From: Pestalotiopsis fici W106-1
Taxonomy: Eukaryota > Ascomycota > Sordariomycetes > Amphisphaeriales > Sporocadaceae
Reading direction: 5' to 3'
DNA: 64,000 bases
Assembly (NCBI RefSeq): GCF_000516985.1
Contig: NW_006917100.1
Location: 2,097,490 to 2,161,489, forward strand
The position numbers and the translations under genes are program-made. The notes beneath the pieces are model-generated. The model was not told the DNA's origin and did no database searches. It saw nothing but the letters and a program-made list of their open reading frames with translations. Of this stretch, positions 11,973 to 22,308 are shown piece by piece; positions within the stretch are counted from its first letter, which is position 1, and each line of letters starts with the position of its first letter.

Positions 11973-12674
11973 ATGGCTCTGACTTTCTTACCCCGTTCCC
12001 CCCATCTCAAGCTTGCATGCGCGAAGCTTCATGACGTGCCCGAGCTAGTAAGCTTGTGGTATCGTGTCTTTGAGAGCCCAGACATCAGAGCCCTGTGGCC
12101 CGACACGCCCGGGGTGCGGCAATGGTGGGACGCGACCATCCGCCACGACATGCTGGGCAGGCCGCAGGAGAAATACCTCAAGGTCGTCGACACTGCGCAG
12201 CGGGGAGGCGGGAGCATCGTCGCCTGGATGAAGTGGTCCCTCCAGACGGCTGAGGAGCGCGGGCCTCGATATATCCCGTGGCACCAGGATATGGACGTCC
12301 GGCGCAATGCTGCCTTTTTTGAGGAGATCGAGAAGAGTCGCGATCGACTTGTCGGCGGAGGTCGATACAACTTCTGTATGCAGCTTCGACAACATTATTC
12401 CGGGAGCATAAACAGACTGACATTGACTTATCCTACAGATGCGGACATGCTCGCAGTGCAGCCCGAATATCGGAAATTGGGATTGGGTCTCGCGCTCATG
12501 AAATGGGGCTGCGCTGAAGCAGACGTGGAAAAGGTCCCAATCTATCTCGATGGAACAGAGGCTGGCAGTCGAGTGTTCACAAAGCTTGGGTTTGTGAGTC
12601 ATGGCATGACAATGGGATTGAACTCAATGGTGAGAGAACCGGAGAATTTGGGAGCTCCAAGCACTAAGCTCTGA
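11973..12674 (+). CDS. GNAT-family N-acetyltransferase
   Basis: The frame from the ATG at 11973 is open throughout (233 codons), but 12376-12438 (63 nt) looks like an in-frame intron: donor GTATGC, acceptor CCTACAG, low similarity to the family inside. Removing it gives about 212 residues and brings the GNAT strand-4 region directly to ADMLAVQPEYRKLGLG, where RKLGLG is the acetyl-CoA pyrophosphate-binding motif A. The C-terminal part (YLDGTEAGSRVFTKLGF) is typical of fungal GNATs annotated as acyl-CoA N-acyltransferases. The substrate is unknown. It lies between the UNC93-like transporter and the ATP-grasp gene on the same strand. Whether the intron is removed or retained cannot be settled from sequence alone, because both products are open. 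Confidence 0.85.
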   Translation: MALTFLPRSPHLKLACAKLHDVPELVSLWYRVFESPDIRALWPDTPGVRQWWDATIRHDMLGRPQEKYLKVVDTAQRGGGSIVAWMKWSLQTAEERGPRYIPWHQDMDVRRNAAFFEEIEKSRDRLVGGGRYNFCMQLRQHYSGSINRLTLTYPTDADMLAVQPEYRKLGLGLALMKWGCAEADVEKVPIYLDGTEAGSRVFTKLGFVSHGMTMGLNSMVREPENLGAPSTKL

Positions 12675-13190
12675 GCTTCTTCAGGATCGCCACTTGTTTG
12701 ACCGCCTATGAGTACTTGATTGTTGAGTGCACAACGCATGCTCTTCAGTGATGGCAATGAACAGGATGTAGACACGAATTGCGCAATATGACTAAATTTC
12801 GCAGTACAGTGTTCTCCTTCCACTGCTATAGTGATCATACTGCTGTGCCCTTAGGTCAACGTGGCGCCAGGTATAATGCTACCAACCATGGTCCACAACC
12901 TGCATACCTGCCGTCCCGAACCGATGAAAGACATTTTGACGTTCTGTCAACCTGTGACCCCGATTTACGGCTGCCTGTCGGCTGAAAAGGTATTCATTGT
13001 CAAATGTGCTCGACTCTGAATTCATGGTCCAAATATGTCGACCCCTCCCCCGGCTCGGCAGAGGGCCACGTACCATTGGTCGTCAATGGCGGTCGCAAAG
13101 GTCCTCGCCTGATGTTCGAATATAAATCAACCGTAGACGTGCCATAACGTGGTTGTATCAGGCAAACCAGAGAAGACCTCAATCGCCGAT
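12675..13190. other. Intergenic, no gene seen
   Basis: This is the space between the GNAT and ATP-grasp genes, probably the ATP-grasp promoter. The open frame extends upstream of 13191, but only through a non-ATG start. Confidence 0.5.
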
Positions 13191-14171
13191 ATGCCTCATG
13201 CTATTACACCAACCAGGGTGCTGTTTCTGACTACGCAGCCACCAGCCACCATCAGAGCTGAGTGGCCATACTACCAGAATTACAATTTCCCCAGCCTCTT
13301 GAAACACTTAAACACGACCGTCACAATCAAGTCATGGTTGGATGAAGACATTATCGCGGCAATCCAACAAGTCGACGTTGTGACCTTTTTGTGGTGCAAC
13401 GAATACTACAAACATCCCAAACCCTTTCTTTCCTTTTTGGACAAGTTGGACGAATTGAGGAAAAATGACCGAGATCTTCCCCATATCATAAACAACATCA
13501 ACCTGATCCGCTGGAATGCAGACAAACATTACCTTTTGGATATGGAGCGAGCGGGCTTCGAAATCCCCAGGACCCAAGTAGTCACCCCTCAGGAGGTGAC
13601 CACGCTGGAATTGCAGAGGCTGATCCAAGACTTCCGCCCTGCGAACCCGATAGTCCTCAAGCCAACCATGTCGGCTTCGTCGACCATGACTTGGAAGATT
13701 GCCAACACGTCGATACTCTCCGTTGATGACATGGCCTTCCTGGAGCTCTGTACATCTGGGGGGTTGGCATTGTCGTTGCTCATTCAGGAGTTCGAACCCG
13801 CCATACTGGTTGGAGAGTATTCCTTTGTCTTCGTGGCCGGTGATCTCACCCACGTCATGATCAAGACACCACGAAAGGGCGACTTTCGGGTCCAAGATGA
13901 TTACGGTGGATCTGCTCGGTTGGCCGAGTGGCGCGATATTGCGCCCGAAACCTTTCAGATCGTTCGGGAGATTTACGAGACGCTGCAACGCCGGTTTGAA
14001 GTGGCACCTGGCGACAAAATTGGCTACGCACGCATCGATGGCCTCGTCACATGTGGTCGGCCGTTTGTGTTGATGGAAATCGAAGCCATCGAGCCTCATC
14101 TGTGGCTTGAACATACAGGTGAGGAAAACACGGTTCGAATGTTGTCACGTCTATTTCAGATCGGACCTTAG
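13191..14171 (+). CDS. ATP-grasp domain ligase (glutathione-synthetase/DcsG-like fold)
   Basis: This is a single exon of 326 residues from the first ATG at 13191. The N-terminal half (VLFLTTQ..., then a WCNEYYKHP region) is a pre-ATP-grasp domain. The ATP-binding half has the Lys-containing strand VLKPTMSAS near residue 156, a FRVQDDYGG glycine-rich loop and the metal-binding C-terminal strand ARIDG...LMEIEAIEP near residues 280-300. This matches the ATP-grasp group that includes the cycloserine ligase DcsG and many uncharacterised bacterial and fungal proteins. Such enzymes join a carboxylate, through an acyl phosphate, to an amine or thiol; the substrate here is unknown. With the neighbouring acetyltransferase and transporter it could form a small biosynthetic set, which is inference. 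The absence of introns next to intron-rich genes would fit transfer from bacteria but does not prove it. Confidence 0.8.
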   Translation: MPHAITPTRVLFLTTQPPATIRAEWPYYQNYNFPSLLKHLNTTVTIKSWLDEDIIAAIQQVDVVTFLWCNEYYKHPKPFLSFLDKLDELRKNDRDLPHIINNINLIRWNADKHYLLDMERAGFEIPRTQVVTPQEVTTLELQRLIQDFRPANPIVLKPTMSASSTMTWKIANTSILSVDDMAFLELCTSGGLALSLLIQEFEPAILVGEYSFVFVAGDLTHVMIKTPRKGDFRVQDDYGGSARLAEWRDIAPETFQIVREIYETLQRRFEVAPGDKIGYARIDGLVTCGRPFVLMEIEAIEPHLWLEHTGEENTVRMLSRLFQIGP

Positions 14172-15132
14172 CATAAGTCAAGACAGGAGGTGCAATGATA
14201 ATATCATTTGGCTCGGCTGCAGAGGAGAGGAGGGGTCGAAAAGGGAAAATGCCGCGACAACAATATCAGGAGTTTTAGTGCAAGATCACGATAATTCTGA
14301 CACAGTAAATTAAACAAAAACCACCTACGTTCATTTCTAAATTAAAATATTTGGTTTAAAACCTTATTTTTCGTAGCACCATTAGTATCATTATTATAAA
14401 ACCTAGGTAAGGTAAACTGACAAATGCTGGGACAGCCCACGGTTGATGACTGCGCAAATATTAGTGGATGATTGTGGCATTAGAATGAATGTAAGGTATA
14501 GGTAACCGTAAAGGAGGGCGGGGGCTGAAGCAGGAGCGGACGAAGCGAGCCTATCCGGATATAGACTTGGATGCGGCCACTCTTTTTTTATTTTCGGCAG
14601 AGAAGTGGGGCTTGGCAACAAGAATTAAAGTCGCCATGAAGGCGCAGTGCCTCTATTGCGACTCATATTCAAGACATTTGAAATCTTCGGGATCTGTTGC
14701 CAGAATGTTCTTCGTAAAAAAAACCCTATGGCAAGGCTCGAGGGAGATGGTGGGCTGGAACCGTACCAGGTTAGCCGATATCTCTATTAGCTGCAGTGTG
14801 ATTTGGCAATCCAATCAAAAGACGGAAGATGCCCTACGTAGCGTAGCAGTTGAAATCGTTTTGCAGCTCTATGGTCTCGGCGCTGCACAATATATACCTG
14901 AAAAAGATAAGATTCGCAGTAAACTACAATATGGACACTGCCACCTCTGGCACTTTCGGTGACAGTAGCGGTCAGCCTTGTAGGCACAATTATGCCATAA
15001 AAATTGATTCATCCTGCGCTGGTTCCGACTCAGGCACTGATATAAGTGCCTTGGTTCTTTATTACGACCTGCACCATCCATAAAGCACACTGCATTAGAA
15101 GCCTATGCGAACAGCAGTATCACTTAATAAAC
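14172..15132. other. Intergenic, AT-rich part, no gene seen
   Basis: The part at 14,290-14,410 is strongly AT-rich; the rest contains only short unrelated frames. It holds the promoter of the DUF3176 gene. Confidence 0.5.
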
Positions 15133-17369
15133 ATGTCGAATGATCATCATTATCATCATCATCACAGCCTAGGCTACCAGCTCAGTGCGACAAGAGAAAG
15201 CAGTACAGATGAGCACGAATTGCAGCTACTTGACTATGAAGGCTCGCTTGCGCATCGCGCGACCAACCAGCGAGACAGTCCATCAGATATTACCCTCCCA
15301 TATGCTTCGATCGCAACTTCTGAATGCCCGTGGACTTGCCAGCCGGGCCAAGAAGACGAACAGATCGGTCCGCATCCCCGGCTCGCAAATGTTGAAGACC
15401 ATGTCAGAAGAGGAAGTCAAAGGCACGAATCGACCGAGAGGTTGCTCAAACCTCAGGAGAATATTGCCACCAGGTCCGGTCCGTCGGGTGCCGTTCGTCA
15501 AACAGTGGTCAACACAGAACCACCAACCAATTCTCCATCCGTTTCAGCGTGTCCAGCAGTCAAGCCTCGACCACACGGCAGAAAGCTTGTGCAGCGCTAT
15601 TGGCTATGGGAGATTTCAGCTTCTATCCTGAGTCTTGCGTGCATGGCAGCTGTCATCGGGGTTCTCATGTACGAAGACGGAAAACCCTTACACCAATGGG
15701 GCTTGGGAGAGAAATATCTTTCCCCGAACGTAGTCGTCTCCTCCTTGGCACGTTAGCGAAATCTTCTTGCCTTCTAGCCGTTGCCGAGATCGTATCACAG
15801 TTGAAGTGGTTGCACTTTCATAAGGCCCCGCAAAACCTAAGCGACATTCAACTATTTGATGATGCAAGTCGCGGACCTTGGGGTGCCATACAACTGGTTA
15901 TTCGCAAACATCCAGGAACCCTCCTGACAACATGCGCTTCCATCATCACCGTAGCCTCACTGCTTATCGACCCATTTATCCAATCCGCCTTCCAGTTTCC
16001 TTGCATTCTGACGCCAATACAAGGAAGAAATCCTCCAATACAATCGGCTCAAACGTATCATACATCTTATTGTGAATCTTCATCCGGGCTCGTCAATACA
16101 GCTTTAAAGAACGCGGTGCTAACGCCAATTTTCAATGCGACGAAAGGGCCAAGTCTTCCATGCGGCTTCGAAAAATGCGAATGGCCGACTATAAACACGT
16201 TGGGAGTTTGCAGCTCCTGCATCGACCTGACGCATACAATTGCATCCGAGTGCACAGGTCATATATTAGCCGTGTACCCCGACTTTATTGTGGTCGATAA
16301 AGATTCCAAAACCCATATCACCAATACCAGATTCGGCATCGTTTGTAACTACACTCTACCAGAAAGCAAAAACATATTCAACTTTGCATATACAGAAGAT
16401 AAATGGAACATGAGTACCGCGGAACGATCTTTTACTACTTGGACCTCTGCTTGGGAGACCGACTCGTTACCATGGTTGCCAACCGCTCAAGAATTCAATT
16501 TCAGGTCAATGCCAGCTATCCTTAGCAATTTCACATACTTGGAGTTTGACAAGAAGTTGAATTACTTCCAGTACCAAGACATTTCAGGGCACCTGATATC
16601 TGACCCACCGGTCAAGAAGGCCATGCAATGCGCCTTACAATTATGTGGCAAAACTTTCGTGACGCCTTATTTTGGCAATTTCACAGCAAGCGCCCTGACT
16701 GGGCCACAAGTTGGCCTCAACATCAGCGCTAAGAGTACCATATTCGACAATAATTCGACCTTTTTCCTGGGCTTAGAACCGGAGAGCATAATTCCCACAC
16801 TCACGAATGTGAAGTTCAATATTGACAACTGTGAATTCCGGAACCTCATCATGTTCATGAGATCCCTTTTCATGGGAACCACAAATATTACTGAGGTTCT
16901 CGTGGGGTCGAAAGATGCTTCTGTCCATCCTGAGGATCGCCAACAATGGTCAATAGCCACTAACGGAACGGCACTTAGTCAATTCGATGACATGCCAGTG
17001 CTCATGAAAGAAATTGCGGATAGCATAACCGAGGAATTCCGCATTTCGTCTGGAACTTTGCCTACGAGCGGTGTGGCCTTGCAGAGCGAGGTAATTATAG
17101 CCATCAATTGGACGTGGCTGGCGCTTCCAATAGCAGTGACGAGCCTTACGTTCTTCCTGCTTCTCACTGTTATTCACGTAAACAATATGAGCGGCATATC
17201 TCCTTGGAAAAGCTCAAGTCTGGCATTGTTGTTCCACGAATTAGACGGCTGGGATGATAACCAGAAATTGATTCTTGATGCGCCGGATAAAGTGGAAGCG
17301 AGAGCGAAAGAGATGAGAGCACAAGTCACTTACCAGAACGATTTACTTCGATTCTCTAAAGCTGATTAA
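15133..17369 (+). pseudogene. DUF3176 membrane protein gene with one frameshift
   Basis: The N-terminal part (ATG at 15133) is a His/Ser-rich cytosolic stretch followed by the family start YWLWEISASILSLACMA in a membrane segment. It stops at 15754-15756, but the next family element (GTLAKSS, IVSQLKWLHF, FDDASRGPWG) continues in another frame to 17369. The join at about 15748 needs one extra base (TTGGCA where TTGGGCACG is expected), so a single-base deletion, real or technical, separates the two halves. The rest looks healthy: a second membrane segment, a long luminal region with several N-glycosylation sequons and Cys pairs, a third membrane segment near 17,100-17,170 and the end motif SPWKSSSLALLFH. 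The function of the DUF3176 family is unknown. One lost base in an otherwise clean 740-codon gene suggests either very recent loss or an assembly error. Confidence 0.8.
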
Positions 17370-17392
17370 CCGTATTGGACATGACAAGAATG

Positions 17393-17459
17393 GTCCACTC
17401 TCGCTAGGTAGACTTGTCTTCCAATAGCCGATATAAAAGACAACAAACCCACAACACAC
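17393..17459 (+). promoter_or_regulatory. 5S rRNA upstream element with TATA-like box
   Basis: These 67 bp before the 5S gene align with 31077-31140 before the identical second copy (gtccact, cgcta, tgttctt/tgtctt, acaaac in the same order). TATAAAA lies at 17432-17438, about 22-28 bp before the RNA start, as in other ascomycete 5S genes. Confidence 0.6.
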
Positions 17460-17578
17460 ACATACGACCATAGGTACTAGAAAGCTCGGCATCCCGTCCG
17501 CTCTGCCCTAGATAAACTAGTAACCGCTGGATTAGTACTCAGGTGGGTGACCACTGGGGAATCCCCGGTGTTGTATGT
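17460..17578 (+). rRNA. 5S ribosomal RNA
   Basis: This 119-nt gene is identical to the copy at 31141-31259. The ends ACATACGAC and GTTGTATGT pair as helix I, helix II pairs RNA positions 14-21 with 58-66 around one bulged A, and TGGGTGACCAC forms the helix IV hairpin. A run of six T follows at 17578-17583 as a terminator. Single dispersed 5S genes are normal in filamentous ascomycetes, and this one sits between the DUF3176 gene and the P450 relic. Confidence 0.95.
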
Positions 17579-17819
17579 TTTTTGACTTCCTGCTATTTAG
17601 TGTTTTTTTTTCCCTCAATAATTAGTCGACTATGTTAGGTGGTAAGGGACGATACATGTATAACAATTGTGGGGAATCAAACCAACATCATTAGCGCCAG
17701 GACTAATGGCAGAACGGTCATACAATCTTTCAAGACGCATATCAATAAGATCTTTTTTGAAGTAGCTTATATATTTTTGTGCTCTTGAAATCAGGCCATC
17801 AGGTTTGTTTGACCTCTTC

Positions 17820-18334
17820 CTATAAGTCGAAAGACTTGCTGGGACCGAATCGAGCCCATTTGAGGACAAGCTGGGAAGCAATGTCGAGTATCTCTAGTCA
17901 CTTGTAAGTACGACTTGTTTATCTGAATGGAATTTTGTTGCGCTCTCATAGGAATGCCTAGGACAGTGATACTAACCAGGAAACATGTCCTTGACAGATG
18001 CTTTGGTGAATGCGGGATTCAACGTTCTGCGGGCCAGGCCCCAACTTTCCTGTCCATGATTTGCGGTAGGAATTCCCTGAGAAATGAGTTTTGCCAGGTG
18101 TTCGGTCGTGTCAGTGATCTTCTTCACAAAGTCTTTGCATGAAAGGACTTCGTTGACCAGCTCATGTTCAGTGATGAAGATTCGCTCAAAGCCACCAAGA
18201 TAGAGCTTGAAAACAGGCCCCTATGTCTTGGCGAGGCTCATGAACCTGTGGACGGTGTTGTTGAGGTCGATATCTCTCAAATTGCTAATGAGCGGAAGAG
18301 CCGTAGGGCCTGGGATTGGAATGCTTTCGGACAT
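17820..18334 (-). pseudogene. Truncated CYP505-type (P450foxy/BM3-like) cytochrome P450 relic
   Basis: The minus strand from the ATG at 18332-18334 reads like the start of fused P450-reductase proteins of the CYP505 family: IPIPGPTALPLISNL, then GPVFKLYLGG, RRTLNPAF and DMFP. An in-frame TAG at 18221-18223 replaces the expected Tyr codon before GPVFKL. A normal intron (17894-17976, GTTAGT...CTAG) joins in phase to the next family segment, DIASQLVLKWARFGP, which ends in a stop at 17820-17822. Nothing of the remaining haem domain (Cys ligand) or the reductase follows; a 5S gene lies about 240 bp beyond. So only about 140 of the usual roughly 1,050 residues remain. It is divergent (head to head) with the broken ALDH gene. 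Confidence 0.8.
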
Positions 18335-18754
18335 GGTGAGATACTAAACAAGACTTGAGATTGTGCAGAAAAGAGTCGTACACTATTCTACGAAGAACAC
18401 CATATAAACCTTTTCCAAGTGGGCAAGCCAACTCGATTCAGGATGGCAAAAAGCTCAGGACGTCAAAATGTTAATATTTTGTCCTGGCACGAGAAGAGCC
18501 GGGATGAGAAACAGTGCCTTTTCCCGAGACCACGCAAATCTGAAAGCCTGCTAAGATTGATCTAATCCATGATTCAGAGTGTGACATACAAGGGTATTCC
18601 AACGCCCGATTGAAAATTATTGACTTATAGATCTACCGACACTTTTGGTAACTTGTTGCAATTCTAAAATCAATACTCTTCAACCTCCCAACATCCCATC
18701 CATAAAATCTATCGTATTCATGGTCATTCACCAGCAGAGAATTCCAATTGCTAC
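18335..18754. other. Shared upstream region of P450 relic and ALDH pseudogene
   Basis: This 420-bp space separates two divergently oriented broken genes and may have been a bidirectional promoter. I see no other feature. Confidence 0.5.
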
Positions 18755-20405
18755 ATGTCTGCGGCACCAGAATATGAGATCCCATTCGCAGTAAGAACAT
18801 TGACGTCCACCGTGTGAGGAACATCCGCGGTAGTGTGCTTACAAATATCTTTGTGTAGACTTTCCACAACATCATCAACAATCAACTGTCTGACACGGAA
18901 GAGTCACATCGCAATTTGTCTCCAAGCACTGGGGAACCTCTCTGGCTCGTCCCTGTGTCGACCCAGGACGACGTGGACCGTGCTGTAACCGCGGCGCAGG
19001 CAGCATTCCCGTCCTGGAGCAAACTCTCATACGATGAGCGTGCCGCGTATCTCAACAAGTTTGTCGCCGCCGTTGAAGCCAATAAGGATGAACTCACCAA
19101 GCTCATCGGCCAAGAGCTGGGAAAGACCCCGCAGTTCGCTGCTTATGAGCTGTACGCGGTGGCATCCCTCTAGCGAAGTACCGAAGCTGCGTTTGGAAGA
19201 AGAAAGCGTCATCGACGATGCCGATGTTTGTTTACTCTCCATACTTATTGTTGAAAGTGACCACTTGCAAGCTAACACGGTTGTCCAGCGTACCGCTATT
19301 GTGCGCCACATTCCTCTCGGAGTCGCTGTCGGGATTGTGCCGTGGAACTTCCCTCTCGGAATCGGCCTTGGCAAGCTGCTTCCCGCCCTTCCTACCGGGA
19401 ACACCTTTATCTGGAAGCCTTCACCTCATGCTCCTTACTCCACACTGAAGATGGCCGAGATAGGCGCTCAAGTGTTCCCGCCGGGCGTATTCCAGGCCCT
19501 CAGTGAGACGACAGTCTTGGCACTTTGTTGACAACGCACCCCGGTATTTCAAAAGTGAGCTTCACAGAGTACCGGCTCTGTCGAGACGGGGGGAAAGGTC
19601 ATGGCGGCTTGTGCTGCTACTTTGAAGCGCATCACGCTCGAACTTGGAGGTAACGATGCAGCGATCGGCTGTTGTGATGCCGACATTGAGTCGGTAGCCG
19701 CAAAGGTATGTTCTCTTAGCCATCCCACTTGATTGATCACAGGACACAATATTGAGCATGATATAGCTCGCATTTTTTTCCTTCATGAACTCGGGACAGA
19801 TCTGCATGGCAGTCAAGCGTATCTATGTCTACGAGAATATTTATGACCCGTTTCTCGCCACAATCGTCGCGATCACGAAGCAGTTCAAGGCTGGTGATTA
19901 TTCCGACACGGACGCCTTCTTTGGATCTATTCAAAACAGCGTACGGTACGAAAAGCTTCAGACGCTGTATTCGCAGATCGAGGCAGATCGAGCAGCAAAT
20001 GTGGAAGGTAGCTTTTGGGGGGGGGGGCTCGGATCGAAGCAAGGGACGGGCTTTCATATGCCTGCGACAATCATCGACAACCCTCCCGATGACCCGAGTA
20101 TCGTGACGGATGAGCCTTTCTGTCCCATTGTTCCTGTTCTCAAGTGGAAAGATGACAACGATATGACCAAGCGTGCAAACGCTCCGAGCCATGGACTCGG
20201 GGCTTCGGTTTGGAGTAAGGATGTGGCTCGCGCCCGTCGAATTGGGGACCAGCTCGAGGCAGGAAGCATTTGGGTCGACACTCACTTCGAGTTCTCTCCC
20301 AACGTACCGTTCGGTGGGCATGAACAGAGCGGACTTGGTACAGAATGGGGGACGGAGGGTTTAAAAGGCTGTTGTAATACGCAGGCCTATTGGTTCAAGC
20401 ACTGA
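18755..20405 (+). pseudogene. NAD(P)-dependent aldehyde dehydrogenase pseudogene
   Basis: The start is intact: an ATG exon at 18755-18790, a canonical intron at 18791-18858, then TFHNIINNQL and a normal N-terminal coenzyme domain. Three lesions follow. Near 19,170 the frame ends in TAG after YELYAVASL, and the homology resumes one frame away at EVPKLRLEEE. Near 19,512 one base is missing between ALSG and DDSLG. Near 19,575 two bases are missing before STGSVETGGK. Two further introns (about 19,228-19,288 and 19,707-19,767) still have GT...AG borders. The family marks remain readable: PWNFPLG, the catalytic Glu in ELGGND, the catalytic Cys in NSGQICM, and the C-terminal NVPFGGHEQSGLG and NTQAYWFKH. 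A run of ten G near 20,018 sits in a poorly matching loop. It would have oxidised an aldehyde to an acid and now appears dead. It lies beside a P450 relic and upstream of the PKS. Confidence 0.85.
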
Positions 20406-20640
20406 AATTCGATAGTCTATCCATGGAAGGCCCGTGCCTTGATAGTAAATAGCAGTGACTTCACGGAAACAACGGGAAACGAAGATCTGGATGGAGACGA
20501 TTAGGTAATCTAACTATAGGCCACGAAACTAATAATGATTAGGCGTTGACAATCCTCTCAATCTAAATTATGGCAAACGTAGCAAAAGTAATATATAGAA
20601 GAGGGCAGAGAGCTGTAGTAGCTGCGGGGGAAATCAGGTA

Positions 20641-21024
20641 CTAATACCTAGTGTGGTGTTTAGCACTTAATAATCCACGGCTTCCCTTTTTACCCATTTT
20701 GCTCTTTTTACTACTATTCTCATGCAACAGCCTCTTTGAGATTGAACCCGTCGCCCCGGTGTCCCCCGCCGGCAACGTGCCATACTCCTCGCGCCAATTA
20801 TCGCCTTCCGTCTTGACCATGTTCGCTTTCCACCCGTCTACCCCAGTGTACTCGAGGACCCTCCCGTTGTCGGTGACGTAGACGCCGGCTCCATTATCAC
20901 AAGTCCATGTCCAGCTGTCGTCGCTCGATGGACCGGCCTTGTTGGCTTTGACGTCGCACACCTGTGGGCCATTCTCCCAGACTATGGCGCCGATGCCATC
21001 TCCCGTGAAAGGATCGTTGCGCAT
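20641..21024 (-). CDS. Small hypothetical protein or 3' fragment
   Basis: The 127-codon frame reads SMRNDPFTGDGIGAIVWENG near its start, followed by two Cys and many Gly/Asp, like the C-terminal domain of small secreted fungal proteins. The sense of the sequence continues upstream of the ATG (RCITAYT) until a stop, and no acceptor is visible there, so a first exon with the signal peptide seems to be missing. The C-terminal 30 residues are Lys/Ser-rich. I do not recognise a family. It is encoded away from the PKS, with 1.3 kb between them. Confidence 0.4.
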   Translation of the reverse strand: MRNDPFTGDGIGAIVWENGPQVCDVKANKAGPSSDDSWTWTCDNGAGVYVTDNGRVLEYTGVDGWKANMVKTEGDNWREEYGTLPAGDTGATGSISKRLLHENSSKKSKMGKKGSRGLLSAKHHTRY

Positions 21025-22308
21025 CGAGGTATAAGCAGTGATGCAGCGCGGTTAAAGAACATCTGCCGTCTATTCACAGCCCACAACCGTACCCTTCCCC
21101 TCGCTCACCCGCAACCTCCCTCCTCCACTTTGATATACAGAAAAAGTTAGTGCACTATACTAGCCATACACTAGCCACACTAAATTCCAGTCTAAGCCGT
21201 AAAAAGATACATATCCTTAAAACACCATACATCCACAATATCCTAATTAAATAAAATAGGAAAAATGCATAAACGCGTTAGGATTACTGTTATTGAGCTT
21301 AATTAGCTTAGTTAGTGGTTATTGGTTAGGGTTAAGGACCCGGGAGCTCGAGGGGCGGTATGAGCTTTTCGTAATCTGGAATATGGTATTTAGTTATTTG
21401 CGGTTGTACTTAGGAAGGAGGAGTGGACGGATGCGTAAGGGGGGAGGGTACAGATGTGTGCTGTCTATTCAGGGATGTCTTTCAGGGTATTACCTGGTCG
21501 CAGTGAAGTGGAAAACAGTCCAAAATCATTAGTGTGCCACGTTCGTTCAATGGCAATGATTCTTCAAGGGGTAGGGTAGGCAACGCCCGACGCTAAGCAG
21601 GGAGGGCCTTACTCCCTGGGCCTAGAACGCAACGTATTCCGATAAGAAAAATCGCGCTGGAAAAGGGTCTTACTCGAAACCTATACACATACTTCCAGAA
21701 TATGCATATTGCTTGTCGTGACAGAGCTCTGTTGCTGTCTATATCGTGAACCTCAGGATGGCTAGTAGAGGAACAACGAGAAATGCATATAATAATCGAC
21801 TTCCAGGCACACGAGCAGCCAGGAAATATTGCTTCTTGTTTTATACAAGGCAGTCCTCGTCCTTGAGTCTCTTTGCACATACAAGCCTTTGTCATTGTTG
21901 CACTAAGACGTAGTCAGTCAGAACCCACTGCAGATCACCTACTTGGGTAACTACGTACACAGTACTGTGTAGAATGTATATACTTTGGTCATATGGATAA
22001 GTATTAGCTCGTGGGTCGGTACTCTTGGCTTGGGTGGGTGCAGGTTGTGAATTCCTGGTGGTGTTTGAGTGTATGAACCCACTTTCAAGAGGCCACCGTC
22101 GATACAATTCCTGGGAACAGAAATATATGCCTCGGACCACAGTAGTTCTCTCTTCAGCACCTCTCTTTTGTAGATCAGTTAGATCAACTCAGACATCCTT
22201 CTATGCTCTTTCGATCACATTTTCCCCTTTACATATTGGCTCAGGTGAGAGTCGTCTAAGAGGTGACGGTAGCAATCTGTTCACGTCCAGCGGTGCCATT
22301 CTGTAAAT
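21025..22308. other. Intergenic region upstream of the PKS
   Basis: This 1.28-kb stretch has an AT-rich half (21,100-21,310) and then mixed sequence. It should contain the PKS promoter; I cannot identify a specific regulator site. Confidence 0.5.

Noticed and set aside
13332..14114. A 260-codon minus-strand frame
   Set aside because: Shadow of the ATP-grasp gene, which has clear motifs on the plus strand.
20016..20026. Run of ten G in the ALDH pseudogene as a possible additional frameshift
   Set aside because: The frame on both sides stays the same as the family, so no shift is needed here; homopolymer length may still be inaccurate.
21305..21335. Telomere-like TTAGGG
   Set aside because: Only one unit is present, without a tandem array.
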